This document shows, piece by piece, positions 15,133-26,087 of a stretch of DNA of 43,238 bases. The stretch's first letter is position 1. Every line of letters begins with the position of its first letter. The notes beneath the pieces were generated by a model. The model saw only the letters and a list, made by a program, of their open reading frames with translations, ran no database searches and was not told the origin of the DNA. This stretch comes from F1-60-MAGs163 sp046091165 (lineage in GTDB: Bacteria > Actinomycetota > Thermoleophilia > Solirubrobacterales > Solirubrobacteraceae). The position numbers and the translations under genes are program-made. The stretch covers positions 1 to 43,238 of the forward strand of contig JBJTBE010000047.1 of assembly GCA_046091165.1 (NCBI GenBank), read 5' to 3'.

Positions 15133-15777
15133 CTAGACGACTGCGCGAGACTGCAGGTGGGCGCCGACCTTGCGCTTGACGCGCTGGAGGGCGTTGTCGA
15201 CCGTCTTGGTGTCGCAGCCGACCATCTCCCCGACCTCCTCGTAGGAGCGCCCGTCGAGGTAGAGGGCGAGCACCCGGGACTCGAGCTCGGAGAGGGTCGA
15301 GGAGAGGCAGTCCACGAGGGACCGCAGTTCCTCCGTCGAGATCACCTGGTTTACCGGGTCGTGGACCGGCGAGCCGGGCAGCACCTCCTCCAGCGTCGCC
15401 TCACCCTCGCTGGCGCCGGCCGGCGTCGTGGCAAAAGAGACGTACTGGTTCAGCGGCATGTGCTTGTTGCGCGTCGCCGTCTTGACCGCGGTGATGATCT
15501 GGCGGGTGATGCAGAGCTCCGCGAAGTTGCGGAAGCTCGATTCGCGGTCGCTGCGGTAGTCGCGGATCGCCTTGTAGAGGCCGACCAGCCCCTCCTGGAT
15601 CAGGTCGTCGTTGTCGCCGCCGGCGATGAAGTACGAGGAGGCCTTGAGCCGCACGAAACCGTGGTAGCGGCGGACGAGCCGGTCGTAGGCGGTCGGGTCA
15701 CCCTTCTTGGCCAGGGCGATCAGGTAGTAGTCATCTACCTGTACCTGAGCCTTAGATACTGCGGAAATTCGGGCCAC
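15133..15777 (-). CDS. sigH: RNA polymerase sigma factor, SigH/Spo0H type
   Basis: A 214-residue sigma-70 family factor lacking region 1. Region 2 includes DNDDLIQEGLVGLYKAIRDY (55-74), the core-binding and -10-recognition part. Region 4 is LSELESRVLALYLDGRSYEE followed by the recognition helix (about 163-204). Length, the linker with VNQVISTEELR and the conserved place directly after cysS and rlmB match the Bacillus SigH (Spo0H) family rather than typical actinobacterial ECF factors. The start is GTG15777 with AAGGAA just upstream. In Bacillus it controls the transition to stationary phase and competence or sporulation; its regulon in this organism is unknown. A hairpin lies in its leader. 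Confidence 0.85.
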   Translation of the reverse strand: MARISAVSKAQVQVDDYYLIALAKKGDPTAYDRLVRRYHGFVRLKASSYFIAGGDNDDLIQEGLVGLYKAIRDYRSDRESSFRNFAELCITRQIITAVKTATRNKHMPLNQYVSFATTPAGASEGEATLEEVLPGSPVHDPVNQVISTEELRSLVDCLSSTLSELESRVLALYLDGRSYEEVGEMVGCDTKTVDNALQRVKRKVGAHLQSRAVV

Positions 15778-15880
15778 GAGCGTTCCTTTCTCCCCGTTTT
15801 CATTGGGGAAACACAGGACGAGCTCAGTGACGCACTCCTCCCCTGGCGCCGACTAAGAACGTTGGATCGTTTTATGTTCT

Positions 15881-15905
15881 CAACCTGAGGTTTAGCCTCA
15901 GGTTG
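15881..15905. repeat. Perfect 10-bp inverted repeat in the sigH leader
   Basis: The arms CAACCTGAGG (15881-15890) and CCTCAGGTTG (15896-15905) pair perfectly around the five-base loop TTTAG. It lies between the rlmB stop and the sigH start. Neither strand continues into a U tract, so it is not a classical intrinsic terminator. It could be a protein-binding operator, a leader RNA structure or a tract-less terminator for the cysS-rlmB unit. Confidence 0.55.
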
Positions 15906-15935
15906 GCGGGGTTATCGCACAGTTATGGAACCCTG

Positions 15936-16631
15936 TCAAGCCCTGCGGGCGGCGATTGCATAGAGCAGTGCAGCCGCTGCAGCGCTGATATTCAGGGAAT
16001 CCAGGCTCCCACGCATGGGTAATGTGACCAGCTGATCACACGAATCGGCCACGCGTGGGCGCAGACCGCTCCCCTCTGCGCCCAGGACGAGGACGCAGCC
16101 TCCCGAATAGTCGGGCTCGAGGTAGTCGACCGCTTCGTCCCCCAGGGCGGCCCCGTAGCACCAGCAGCCCGCCTTCTTGGCCTCGGCGAGGAAGTCGGCG
16201 ACGTTGCGCACCCGCGCCACCGGCACCCACTCGGTGGCCCCGGCCGACGCCTTGACCGCCACCGGGGTCACCTCGGCGGCGCGGCGCTCGGGGATAACGA
16301 CGCCGGTGGCGCCCACCGCCTCCGCGGTGCGGCAGACGGCGCCGAGGTTGCGCGGGTCCTGGACCTGGTCGAGCACGACGATCAGCGGGTCGGGTTTGGC
16401 CAGCAGCTCGCCGGCATCGACGTAAGGGAAGTCGCCGGCATCGGCGCAGACGCCCTGGTGGTCCTGGCTGGCGCAGCGGGATTCGATCTCGTCGGCGCCG
16501 TGGACCGTGACCCCGGCTACCCCGGCCAGCCAGGGCTCGGACGCCGCGGATTCGGTAACCCAGATGTCACGGACAGGGCGCCGGCCGGAACGAAGCGCCT
16601 CGTGGACCGCGTTGCGGCCGTAAATGATCAC
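15936..16631 (-). CDS. rlmB: 23S rRNA (guanosine-2'-O-)-methyltransferase RlmB (SpoU family)
   Basis: A 231-residue SpoU/TrmH-type 2'-O-methyltransferase. The three trefoil-knot motifs are clear: DQVQDPRNLGAVCRTAEAVG (motif 1), LVLGAEGSGLRP (motif 2) and LPMRGSLDSLNISAAAAALL (motif 3). The N-terminal substrate-binding part begins IIYGRNAVHEAL. The start is GTG16631, overlapping the TGA of cysS in GTGA; the reading further upstream to 16889 is only the other frame of cysS. RlmB methylates G2251 (E. coli numbering) in the ribosomal P loop. Its place after cysS and before sigH matches Bacillus. Confidence 0.88.
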   Translation of the reverse strand: MIIYGRNAVHEALRSGRRPVRDIWVTESAASEPWLAGVAGVTVHGADEIESRCASQDHQGVCADAGDFPYVDAGELLAKPDPLIVVLDQVQDPRNLGAVCRTAEAVGATGVVIPERRAAEVTPVAVKASAGATEWVPVARVRNVADFLAEAKKAGCWCYGAALGDEAVDYLEPDYSGGCVLVLGAEGSGLRPRVADSCDQLVTLPMRGSLDSLNISAAAAALLYAIAARRA

Positions 16632-17983
16632 GGCCGCACTAGTTCGGGGCCGTCGGCGCCGTCGCGCACCTCCCAGCCCATCGCGGCCAGCTCGTCGCGG
16701 ATGGCGTCGGCACGCGCGAAGTCCCTGGCGGAACGGGCCTGCTCGCGCTGCTCCATGAGCGCGAGCGCCTCCGCGTCGGCCTCCTCTGCCTCGGCCGGCT
16801 CCAGCAGCGACTCGAGCCCGAGGCTCGTCAGCATCGCCCGCAGGTCGTCGTTTCCGGGCTCGTCGAGCGCCGAGGCGCCCTTGAGCCACGCGTGAAGCTC
16901 GGCCAGGGCCCGGGGAGTGTTGAAGTCGTCGGCCAAGGCGTCGAAGAACGCCTCGCGGTGAACCAGAAGCTCCCCCGGCGACGGTCCGGGCACGGTGCGC
17001 GAGGCCTGCTCCCGGATACGCCGGGCGCTGGTGCGGGCCGCCTCGAGCTCGCCGTCACCGAAGAGGAGCGGCTGGCGGTAGTGGCCGGAGACGAAGAAGA
17101 GGATCACCGCCTCGCGGCCCCAGCGGTCCAGGACCTCGGCCAGCGACTCGATGTTGCCGGTGCTCTTGGCCATCTTCTCGCCGCCGAGCTGCAGCATCCC
17201 GTTGTGCATCCAGATGCGGGCGAGCTCGCCTCCCCGGGCCATGCGAGTCTGGGCCGCCTCGTTCTCGTGGTGGGGAAAGACGAGGTCGTTGCCGCCGCCG
17301 TGAATGTCGAAGCCCACGCCCAGCAGCCCCTCGGCCATCGCCGAGCACTCGATGTGCCAGCCCGGGCGCCCGCGGCCCCAGGGCGCGTCCCAGGCGGTGT
17401 CCTCCCCCTCCTTCTGGGCCTTCCAGAGGGCGAAGTCGAGCGGGTCGCGCTTGAGGTCGGCCCCCTCCACGCCCTCGCCCTGGTCCATGGCGTCGACCGA
17501 ACGGTGGGAGAGCTCGCCGTAGTCAGGGTCGGTCCTGACCGCGAAGTAGACGTCGCCGCCGGACTCGTAGGCTGAGCCGTTTTCAATCAACGCGCCGATG
17601 AGCTCGACGATCCCCTCGATCGTCTCGCCGGCCAGAGGCTCGTGGTCGGGGCGCCCGAGCCCGAGGGCGTCGGTGTCGGCCACGTAGGCGGCGGCCATCT
17701 CGCGCGCGAGCTCGTCGCTGGCCAGCGGGGGATCGGCGGCGCGGGCGGCGTCGTAGATCTTGTCGTTCACGTCGGTGATGTTCATCACCAGCGTCGTCTC
17801 GAGGCCCTCCTGCTCCAGGAAGCGCTTCAGGAGCGAGTAGACGACGAACGGGCGCGCGTTGCCGATGTGGATACGGCTGTAGACCGTCGGCCCGCAGGCG
17901 TAGATCGAGGCGCGGCCGGGGTCACGGGGCTCGAAGTCGACGACCTCGCCGCGGCGCGTGTCGTGAAGGCGGATCTGGCGCAC
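16628..17983 (-). CDS. cysS: Cysteinyl-tRNA synthetase
   Basis: A 451-residue class I synthetase that charges tRNA-Cys. The HIGH-type motif is HIGN (39-42) and the KMSKS-type motif is KMAKS (270-274). The zinc ligands Cys30, Cys213, His238 and Glu242 are present with the spacing known from the E. coli enzyme. A C-terminal helical anticodon-binding part follows. MshC, the mycothiol ligase of actinobacteria, is a paralogue, but the full length and the neighbourhood favour CysS. The stop overlaps the rlmB GTG. ispF ends 21 bases upstream, so the gene is probably in the isp transcript. Confidence 0.92.
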   Translation of the reverse strand: MRQIRLHDTRRGEVVDFEPRDPGRASIYACGPTVYSRIHIGNARPFVVYSLLKRFLEQEGLETTLVMNITDVNDKIYDAARAADPPLASDELAREMAAAYVADTDALGLGRPDHEPLAGETIEGIVELIGALIENGSAYESGGDVYFAVRTDPDYGELSHRSVDAMDQGEGVEGADLKRDPLDFALWKAQKEGEDTAWDAPWGRGRPGWHIECSAMAEGLLGVGFDIHGGGNDLVFPHHENEAAQTRMARGGELARIWMHNGMLQLGGEKMAKSTGNIESLAEVLDRWGREAVILFFVSGHYRQPLLFGDGELEAARTSARRIREQASRTVPGPSPGELLVHREAFFDALADDFNTPRALAELHAWLKGASALDEPGNDDLRAMLTSLGLESLLEPAEAEEADAEALALMEQREQARSARDFARADAIRDELAAMGWEVRDGADGPELVRP

Positions 17984-18004
17984 CGCGTCAATCTAGGGCA
18001 GCGG

Positions 18005-18481
18005 TCAGGAAGCGCGCAGCGTTGCCACCGCGATTGCCGCGGCGCCCTCGCCCCGGCCGACCGCGTCCATGCCCTCGCCGGTTGTCGCCTTGACGTTCAC
18101 CTCGGAAGGCTCCAGCCCGAGGGCCCCGGCCAGCCGGTCGCGCATCCGGGCGCGGTAGTCGCCGACCTTCGGGGCCTCGAGCATCAGGGTCGCGTCAACG
18201 TTCACGACGGCAAACCCCGCCTGGGCCACGAGCTGCGCGGCCTCTTCCAGGAGGGCGATCGAGTCGGCGTCCTTGAACTTCGGGTCGGTGTCGGGGAAGT
18301 GGGCGCCGATGTCGTCGAGCCCGGCCGCCCCCAGCACGGCGTCGATCACGGCGTGGGTGAGGACGTCGGCGTCGGAGTGGCCCTCCAGGCCGACATCGCT
18401 CTCGACCTCCACGCCGCCGAGCACCAGCGGCCGCCCGGCCACCAGGCGGTGAGAGTCCCATCCGATTCCCGTGCGGTTCAT
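18005..18481 (-). CDS. ispF: 2-C-methyl-D-erythritol 2,4-cyclodiphosphate synthase
   Basis: A 158-residue IspF of normal length. It makes the cyclodiphosphate of the MEP isoprenoid pathway. Metal ligands Asp and His lie in GIGWDSH near the N-terminus and His in SDADVLTHA. The ATTGEGMDAVGRGEG segment near the end is the conserved family signature. The start could be ATG18481 (TGATG overlap with the PHP gene) or GTG18484 (GTGA overlap); both imply coupling. ispD lies two genes upstream, and the PHP phosphatase gene is set between them. Confidence 0.92.
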   Translation of the reverse strand: MNRTGIGWDSHRLVAGRPLVLGGVEVESDVGLEGHSDADVLTHAVIDAVLGAAGLDDIGAHFPDTDPKFKDADSIALLEEAAQLVAQAGFAVVNVDATLMLEAPKVGDYRARMRDRLAGALGLEPSEVNVKATTGEGMDAVGRGEGAAAIAVATLRAS

Positions 18482-19320
18482 CACTGGTCGGCCCCGATCG
18501 GAACGAGCCGCCGGCGGCGGCCCTCGAATACGGCGAGCTCCGTTACCCCGAGCGAGTCGAGGAACTCGAGGGCCTGATCGTACCCGGCACCCACGTCCTC
18601 GGGCCGGTGGGCGTCGCTGGACAGGGCCACCGGGCAGCCGGCCTCCAGGGCCATCTCGAGGAACTCCCGCGAGGGGTAGAGCTCGCCGACCGGCTTGCGC
18701 AGGCCGGCGGTCGATACCTCCACGGCGATACCCGACTCGGCCAGCCCCTCGGCGGCGAGTTCGTAGTAGCGGCGAAGGTCGCCCTCCGGCTCGGGGCGAG
18801 CGCGGCCCCAGTGCTTGACGAGGTCCGGGTGGGCGAGGATGTCGTAGCTGCCGGTGCGGGCCAGCTCGCCCAGCCAGGTGAAGTGGGTGGTCCAGATCTT
18901 CTCGGCGCCCATCCCCGAGCCCCAGATGTCGAACCGCTCCTCGTCCAGCGCGCCGGCGTCGCCGAGGAAGTGGATAGAGCCGACGACATAGTCCCAGTCG
19001 CGGGCATCCAGGAACGAGGCCATGCGGTCCTCCCGGCCCGGGACGTAATCGGCCTCGATCCCGAGCCGCAGGTCGGTCTGCCCGCGCACGAAGGCGCAGT
19101 ACTCGTCGACGTCGTCGCGGGCGAACTCGCGCCAGAGCGGGTTGTCCCAGATCTCGAGGGCCTCGTCGAAGCGGTAGACGTGCTCGCTCACCCCCAGCTC
19201 AGCGATCCCCGCTTCGTCGGCCGCTTCCCGGTAACGGGCCGCGTTCCCGGCGGTGAACCAGTCGCCGGGTCCGGCCGCCGGGTCGTCGGGCCGGATGTGG
19301 AGGTGGTAGTCGGTGAGCAT
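18481..19320 (-). CDS. PHP-domain phosphatase, histidinol-phosphatase (HisJ/HisK) type
   Basis: A 279-residue PHP-fold protein. Metal motifs are DYHLH near residue 4, SEHVYRF near residue 45, GIEADY near residue 87, GSIHFL near residue 114, LAHPDLVKHWG near residue 162 and SSDAHRPEDVG near residue 234, a full set for the trinuclear PHP site. The family includes HisJ histidinol-phosphatases that finish histidine synthesis. It is set between ispD and ispF with one- to four-base overlaps on both sides and no other his gene nearby. The substrate may therefore be histidinol phosphate or another phosphomonoester. Confidence 0.75.
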   Translation of the reverse strand: MLTDYHLHIRPDDPAAGPGDWFTAGNAARYREAADEAGIAELGVSEHVYRFDEALEIWDNPLWREFARDDVDEYCAFVRGQTDLRLGIEADYVPGREDRMASFLDARDWDYVVGSIHFLGDAGALDEERFDIWGSGMGAEKIWTTHFTWLGELARTGSYDILAHPDLVKHWGRARPEPEGDLRRYYELAAEGLAESGIAVEVSTAGLRKPVGELYPSREFLEMALEAGCPVALSSDAHRPEDVGAGYDQALEFLDSLGVTELAVFEGRRRRLVPIGADQ

Positions 19321-19988
19321 CAGCCGCCGGCCAGCAGCTGCGCGGCCAGCGCCAGGTCGTCCGGCGTCGTGACCTTGGGGTTGGGGTGCCGGGACGCCAC
19401 CACCCTCACCCTCCCCCCGGCCTGCTCGACCAGCATCGCGTCGTCGGTGGCCGACGCCAGCGCCTCGGGCGCGGCGTCAAGCGCCTTCGCGAGCGCCTCG
19501 CGGCGGAAGACCTGCGGCGTCTGCACGGCCCAGAGCTCGGAGCGGTCGTGAGTCCCGGTCACCCCGAGGCCATCGGGTGCCCGCTTGATCGTGTCGCTGA
19601 CCGGCGCGGCGGCCACGGCCGCATCCCAGCCCCCGTCCTCGTCGAGGGCGGCCAGGCAGTCGGCGACCATTCCCGCGGTAAGGAGCGGGCGGGCGGCGTC
19701 GTGGACCAGCACCACGCCTGCATCCCGGTCGGTAACCGCGGCCAGCGCGTTTCGGACCGACTCCGAGCGGGTCTCCCCGCCCTCTGCTGCGGTCACGCCC
19801 TCCGGCGGCGCGGCGCCGGCCGGAAGGGCGACGACGATCTCGCCGATCCCGGGCGCGGCGCGCAGGGCCTCGATGCTCCAGTCGAGCATCGGCCGGCCGG
19901 CCACGGTGACGAAGGCCTTGGGCCCCTGCGAGCCCAGGCGCTCGCCGCGCCCGGCGGCCACGACCAGCGCGACCGCTCCGCCGGGCAC
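19320..19988 (-). CDS. ispD: 2-C-methyl-D-erythritol 4-phosphate cytidylyltransferase
   Basis: A 222-residue IspD that couples CTP to methylerythritol phosphate in the MEP pathway. The nucleotide-binding opening ALVVAAGRGERLGSQGPKAF carries the catalytic Arg and Lys. VLVHDAARPLL (about 92-102) is the family signature, and WAVQTPQVFRREAL and ATDDAMLVEQ complete the pattern. Its stop overlaps the start of the PHP gene in TGATG. carD lies 12 bases upstream, so transcription may run from carD through the isp genes. Confidence 0.93.
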   Translation of the reverse strand: MPGGAVALVVAAGRGERLGSQGPKAFVTVAGRPMLDWSIEALRAAPGIGEIVVALPAGAAPPEGVTAAEGGETRSESVRNALAAVTDRDAGVVLVHDAARPLLTAGMVADCLAALDEDGGWDAAVAAAPVSDTIKRAPDGLGVTGTHDRSELWAVQTPQVFRREALAKALDAAPEALASATDDAMLVEQAGGRVRVVASRHPNPKVTTPDDLALAAQLLAGG

Positions 19989-20000
19989 GTCGATGCTCCC

Positions 20001-20654
20001 TTACGCCTTGGCCTTGGCCTTCGGCTTGGCCTTGGCTGCCGCAGCCTTGCTGCCGTTGGACTTGGCCGCGGTGGCCTTCTCCTTCGGCTTGCTCTTGGGC
20101 TTCTCGGACGACTTGGCGAGGATGCCGTCGAGGTGCTCCTCGGCCTGCTCCTCGTCCATGTCGAGCGCGTACATCAGCTCGGAGGCGAGGATCTTCTTGG
20201 TCCGCGTGTACATCTGCTTCTCGCCGGTCGAGAGCCCCTTCTCGCGCTCGCGGATGGCCAGGTTGCGCACGACCTCGCTGAGCTCGTAGATATCGCCGGT
20301 CTTGATCTTGTCGCGGTTGTGCTTGTAGCGGCGGTTCCAGTTCTTGGGCATCTCCGAGGTGCCGGCGCGAAGCACGGCCAGGACCTTCTTGACCGTCTTC
20401 TCGTCGATCACGCGGCGCAGCCCGGCGATCGCGGCGTTCTCCGACGGCACCATGACCGTCATGTCGTTGTGGTTGATCTGGATCGTCAGGTAGACGCGCT
20501 TCTGGCCGAACATCTCACGCGATTCCTTCTTGATCACCTTCCCCGCGCCGTGGTGGGGATAGACGACGTTGTCGCCCTTCTCGAACTCGATGTGCTCGAG
20601 GACCGGGGCCTGAACCTCGGTCTCCTCCTGGATGTCTTCCTTTGTCGGTGAGAT
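20001..20654 (-). CDS. carD: CarD family transcriptional regulator, probable ATC start
   Basis: CarD binds the RNA polymerase beta subunit and stabilises open complexes. The N-terminal Tudor-like part reads FEKGDNVVYPHHGAGKVI, then REMFGQKRVYLTIQI and NDMTVMVPSENA; the C-terminal part is a helical domain. A Lys/Ala/Pro-rich tail closes the protein (about the last 40 residues). The Tudor part extends upstream of the first in-frame GTG (20537). Between that GTG and the in-frame TAA at about 20690 there is no ATG, GTG, TTG or CTG. An AAGGAGGG sequence (20666-20659) stands five bases before the ATC codon at 20654-20652, giving 217 residues. ATC initiation, a recent ATG-to-ATC change or a sequence error would all explain this. 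A small GGCGC/GCGCC hairpin lies just upstream. Confidence 0.75.
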   Translation of the reverse strand: MSPTKEDIQEETEVQAPVLEHIEFEKGDNVVYPHHGAGKVIKKESREMFGQKRVYLTIQINHNDMTVMVPSENAAIAGLRRVIDEKTVKKVLAVLRAGTSEMPKNWNRRYKHNRDKIKTGDIYELSEVVRNLAIREREKGLSTGEKQMYTRTKKILASELMYALDMDEEQAEEHLDGILAKSSEKPKSKPKEKATAAKSNGSKAAAAKAKPKAKAKA

Positions 20655-20710
20655 GTTGCCCTCCTTGATCGCGGCGCCACAAGCAGCGCCTTACTTCTCC
20701 AAACTCGTCG

Positions 20711-21823
20711 TCAGATCTGCAGGTGCCGATCGACGTAATTGATCTCCTGCAGCCGGCGAAGCCCCTCGCGGATGTCCTTCGCGCGCAGCTCGCCGACCCC
20801 ATCGATCGCCTCGAGCGCCTCGTCGCTCGCCGCGACCAGGTCGTCGAGGCCCCCCAGCTCCATGACGATGTTCCCGACGGCGATCTTCGGCAGCCTCGGG
20901 ATGTAGCCGAGGATCCGGTAGCCGCGCGGGGAGACGGGGTAGTCGATGGTGTTGAGCTTGCGGTCGTAGCCGAGCAGCTCGGAGAGCCGGCCGAAGTCGA
21001 GCACGTCCTGGTGGTCCAGGCGGGCCAGCTGCTCGAGGACGATGGCGAAGGAGTCCTCGTCGTCGTTGACTATGTAGTCGCGCACCAGGGCGACCTTGTC
21101 GGCCGCCGCCCCGAAGAGCGTCTCCTCCAGCTGCATCTCGATCAGGCGCCCCTCGGTACCGAGCTCGACGATGTAGCGCTCGATCTCGGAGGCCATGCGC
21201 GTGACCATCTCGGAGCGCTGCAGGACGGTGAGGACGTCGTGGAGGGTGGCGCCGCCCTCGAACTCCAGGGCGGTCAGGCGGGTGGTCACCTGGTCGAGGC
21301 GCAGGCGGTACTTCTCGAGGGTGGCGAGGGCCTGGTTGGCCTTGGCCAGGACGGTGGGGATGTCCTCGAGGACGTACTTGCCGCCGTCGACGTAGAGGGA
21401 GACGACGTCGCGGCGCTGCGAGACGGCGATCACCAGCGAGTCGCTCTGCTTGCTGACGCGCTCGGCGGTGCGGTGCCGGGTGCCGGTCTCCAGCGAGAGG
21501 ATCGTCGGGTCGGGCATCAGCTGGACGTTGGCCATCACGATCTTGGTCGCGTTGGCGTTGAGGATGATCGCCCCGTCCATTTTCGCCACCTGGTAGACGT
21601 AGGCCGGCGAGTAGTCGATATCCAGGCGGATTCCGCCCGAGAACATGAAGCTGAGCTCCTCGGGGTCGCCGACGACGATCAGGCCGCCGGTACGGGCGTT
21701 GACGATGCTGTCGACGCCTTCGCGGAGGGCAGTTCCCGGAGCGATCATCTCCAGGGCGCGCACGAGGCGGGGCTCCTGGCGCCCTACCTCCTCTACTCCC
21801 TCATCTACCGACTTGGACGCCAT
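20711..21823 (-). CDS. disA: DNA integrity scanning protein DisA, diadenylate cyclase
   Basis: A 370-residue DisA that makes cyclic di-AMP from two ATP and slides on DNA. The DAC domain carries DGA (83-85) and GTRHR (114-118), the nucleotide-binding motifs. A helical spine follows, and the C-terminal helix-hairpin-helix (about 320-350, with GVGELRAKDIREGL) binds branched DNA. Length is normal. radA ends 39 bases upstream, as in Bacillus, and carD follows. In Bacillus, DisA signals DNA damage that blocks sporulation; the link to sigH in this window is by locus only. Confidence 0.92.
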   Translation of the reverse strand: MASKSVDEGVEEVGRQEPRLVRALEMIAPGTALREGVDSIVNARTGGLIVVGDPEELSFMFSGGIRLDIDYSPAYVYQVAKMDGAIILNANATKIVMANVQLMPDPTILSLETGTRHRTAERVSKQSDSLVIAVSQRRDVVSLYVDGGKYVLEDIPTVLAKANQALATLEKYRLRLDQVTTRLTALEFEGGATLHDVLTVLQRSEMVTRMASEIERYIVELGTEGRLIEMQLEETLFGAAADKVALVRDYIVNDDEDSFAIVLEQLARLDHQDVLDFGRLSELLGYDRKLNTIDYPVSPRGYRILGYIPRLPKIAVGNIVMELGGLDDLVAASDEALEAIDGVGELRAKDIREGLRRLQEINYVDRHLQI

Positions 21824-21862
21824 CTAGAGGCCTATTTTAACAGGCCTTTACTGGCTCCCGCG

Positions 21863-23230
21863 TCAGGCAATCTGCCGCTCAGGGGCACCCCTGAGGCCGC
21901 CCTGGTGGGCCCTCAGCGCCTCCCTGAGCGTGCCGGCGCTCGACGGCGAGAGCGGCTCGCCGAGGCCGAAACGGGCCGCCTCGGCGGCCCTGCGGTCGTG
22001 GTGGGCCACCGAGCGCAGCTCACCGTTGAGGCCCAGCTCCCCGAAGGCGCACGGCGGCATCGGCGCCGGCTCGGCCCGCGGGCCGTCGGCCGCGGCTCCC
22101 GCCACGGCCAGGGCGATGGCCAGGTCGGCTCCGGGCTCGTCTATCCGCACCCCGCCGACCACGTTTACGAATACGTCGCTGGTGGAGGTCGAGACCCCCG
22201 CGTGGCGGGAGAGCACGGCGAGCACGAGGGCCAGCCGGTTGCGGTCGATCCCGTTGCAGACGCGCCGGGGAGGAATCACCTCGCTCGGGGAGACCAGGGC
22301 CTGGACCTCGACCAGCAGCGGCCGGCTCCCCTCCATCGCGGCGAGGATCACGCTGCCGGGGGCGCGGGTCGCCTCGTCCACGAAGCGGGCGCTGGCGTCC
22401 ACGACCTCGGCCAGCCCCCGGTCGTCCATCTCGAAGACGGCCACGTCGTTGGTCGAGCCGAAGCGGTTCTTCAGCGCCCTCAGCGTCCGGTAGGTGCGTT
22501 CCCGCTCGCCGTCGAACTGAAGGACGCAGTCCACCAGGTGCTCGAGCACGCGGGGACCGGCGAGCGAGCCCTCCTTGGTCACGTGGCCGACGAGGAGCAC
22601 CGCGGTGCCGGTGCGCTTGGCGACCTCCATCAGCCGGGAGGCGACCTCGCGCACCTGGCCGACGGTGCCGGGGGCTCCGGTGAGCGACGAAGAGCCGAGG
22701 GTCTGCACCGAGTCGACCACGCAGAGCTCGGGCCGCTCGGCCTCGATCGTGTCGAGGACCGCCCCGAGCCCGGTCTCGGCCAGGACGGGGATCGCGAGCG
22801 AGCCGGGCGCCGAGCCGGCCTCGAGCCGCTCGGCCCGCAACCGGATCTGGGCCGCCGACTCCTCGCCGGAGACGTAGAGGGTGCTTCGGCCGGCGGCCTC
22901 GGCCAGGCCGAGGGCCATCGTGGTGAGGGTGGACTTGCCGATGCCCGGGGCGCCGCCGATCAGCACCAGCGAGCCGGGCACCACGCCGCCGCCCAGCAGG
23001 CGGTCGAGGCCGGCGATCCCCGTGGGCATCCGGGGGGTGCGGTCGGCCGAGACGTCCCGCAGCCGGGTGGCCTGGCGGGCACCGGCGGCGCTCCTTCCCC
23101 CACGCGACGGGGCGGCCACGCGTTCCTCGGCCAGGGTGTTCCACTCCTCGCACTCCGGGCACTGGCCGTGCCACTTGGCGGTGCTGTGCCCGCACTGCGA
23201 GCAGACGAAAGCGGTGGAGCCACGGGCCAT
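21863..23230 (-). CDS. radA: DNA repair protein RadA (Sms)
   Basis: A 455-residue RadA helicase-like repair protein. An N-terminal zinc finger uses Cys10, Cys13, Cys24 and Cys27. The Walker A is GAPGIGKST (93-101). The RadA-specific KNRFG motif appears in LKNRFGSTNDV near residue 255. The C-terminal Lon-protease-like domain contains VVGGVRIDEPGADLAIALAVA. RadA aids branch migration in recombination repair. The ATG start gives the finger at the expected place. It lies between clpC and disA, the same order as in Bacillus. Confidence 0.93.
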   Translation of the reverse strand: MARGSTAFVCSQCGHSTAKWHGQCPECEEWNTLAEERVAAPSRGGRSAAGARQATRLRDVSADRTPRMPTGIAGLDRLLGGGVVPGSLVLIGGAPGIGKSTLTTMALGLAEAAGRSTLYVSGEESAAQIRLRAERLEAGSAPGSLAIPVLAETGLGAVLDTIEAERPELCVVDSVQTLGSSSLTGAPGTVGQVREVASRLMEVAKRTGTAVLLVGHVTKEGSLAGPRVLEHLVDCVLQFDGERERTYRTLRALKNRFGSTNDVAVFEMDDRGLAEVVDASARFVDEATRAPGSVILAAMEGSRPLLVEVQALVSPSEVIPPRRVCNGIDRNRLALVLAVLSRHAGVSTSTSDVFVNVVGGVRIDEPGADLAIALAVAGAAADGPRAEPAPMPPCAFGELGLNGELRSVAHHDRRAAEAARFGLGEPLSPSSAGTLREALRAHQGGLRGAPERQIA

Positions 23231-23309
23231 CGTCCGAGAGTAGATCCCGGCCCCGACGGCTCACCCCCTGCCGGCAGGCCGCGCTGCGGCCCCGCTCAGC
23301 GCGCTCCGG

Positions 23310-25877
<2,568 letters not shown>

Positions 25878-26087
25878 CGAGGGGTCTGTCCTTCCTGGTG
25901 GTCTGTGGCCGGTCGCTTGGGAGGTGGTCTGTGGTTGGGGTAGGAGTTTTGCGGGGTCGTCTGACTGCCGCCGGCTCACCCTAGATTCCGGCCCCGACGG
26001 CCCGGCGGATCACGGGGAGAAGCGGCTTTCGCCGTGAAACGAGTCTAACAGCGGAAAACCGGGCGCCGTCGCGGTATTGCCGGCAGA
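25878..26087 (-). promoter_or_regulatory. clpC upstream region, probable promoter
   Basis: This is the longest gap (210 bases) inside the housekeeping block, so clpC probably has its own promoter here. On the minus strand TGTTAGACT (about 26052-26044) resembles an extended -10 box; no matching -35 was found. No CtsR heptad repeat, HAIR-type repeat or CIRCE element was seen. A short GNRA-like hairpin (GGCGAAAGCC) lies near 26030. The exact start site cannot be given. Confidence 0.35.

Noticed and set aside
20670..20687. Terminator or riboswitch between disA and carD
   Set aside because: Only a five-base GGCGC/GCGCC stem is present and no U tract follows; too weak to call alone.
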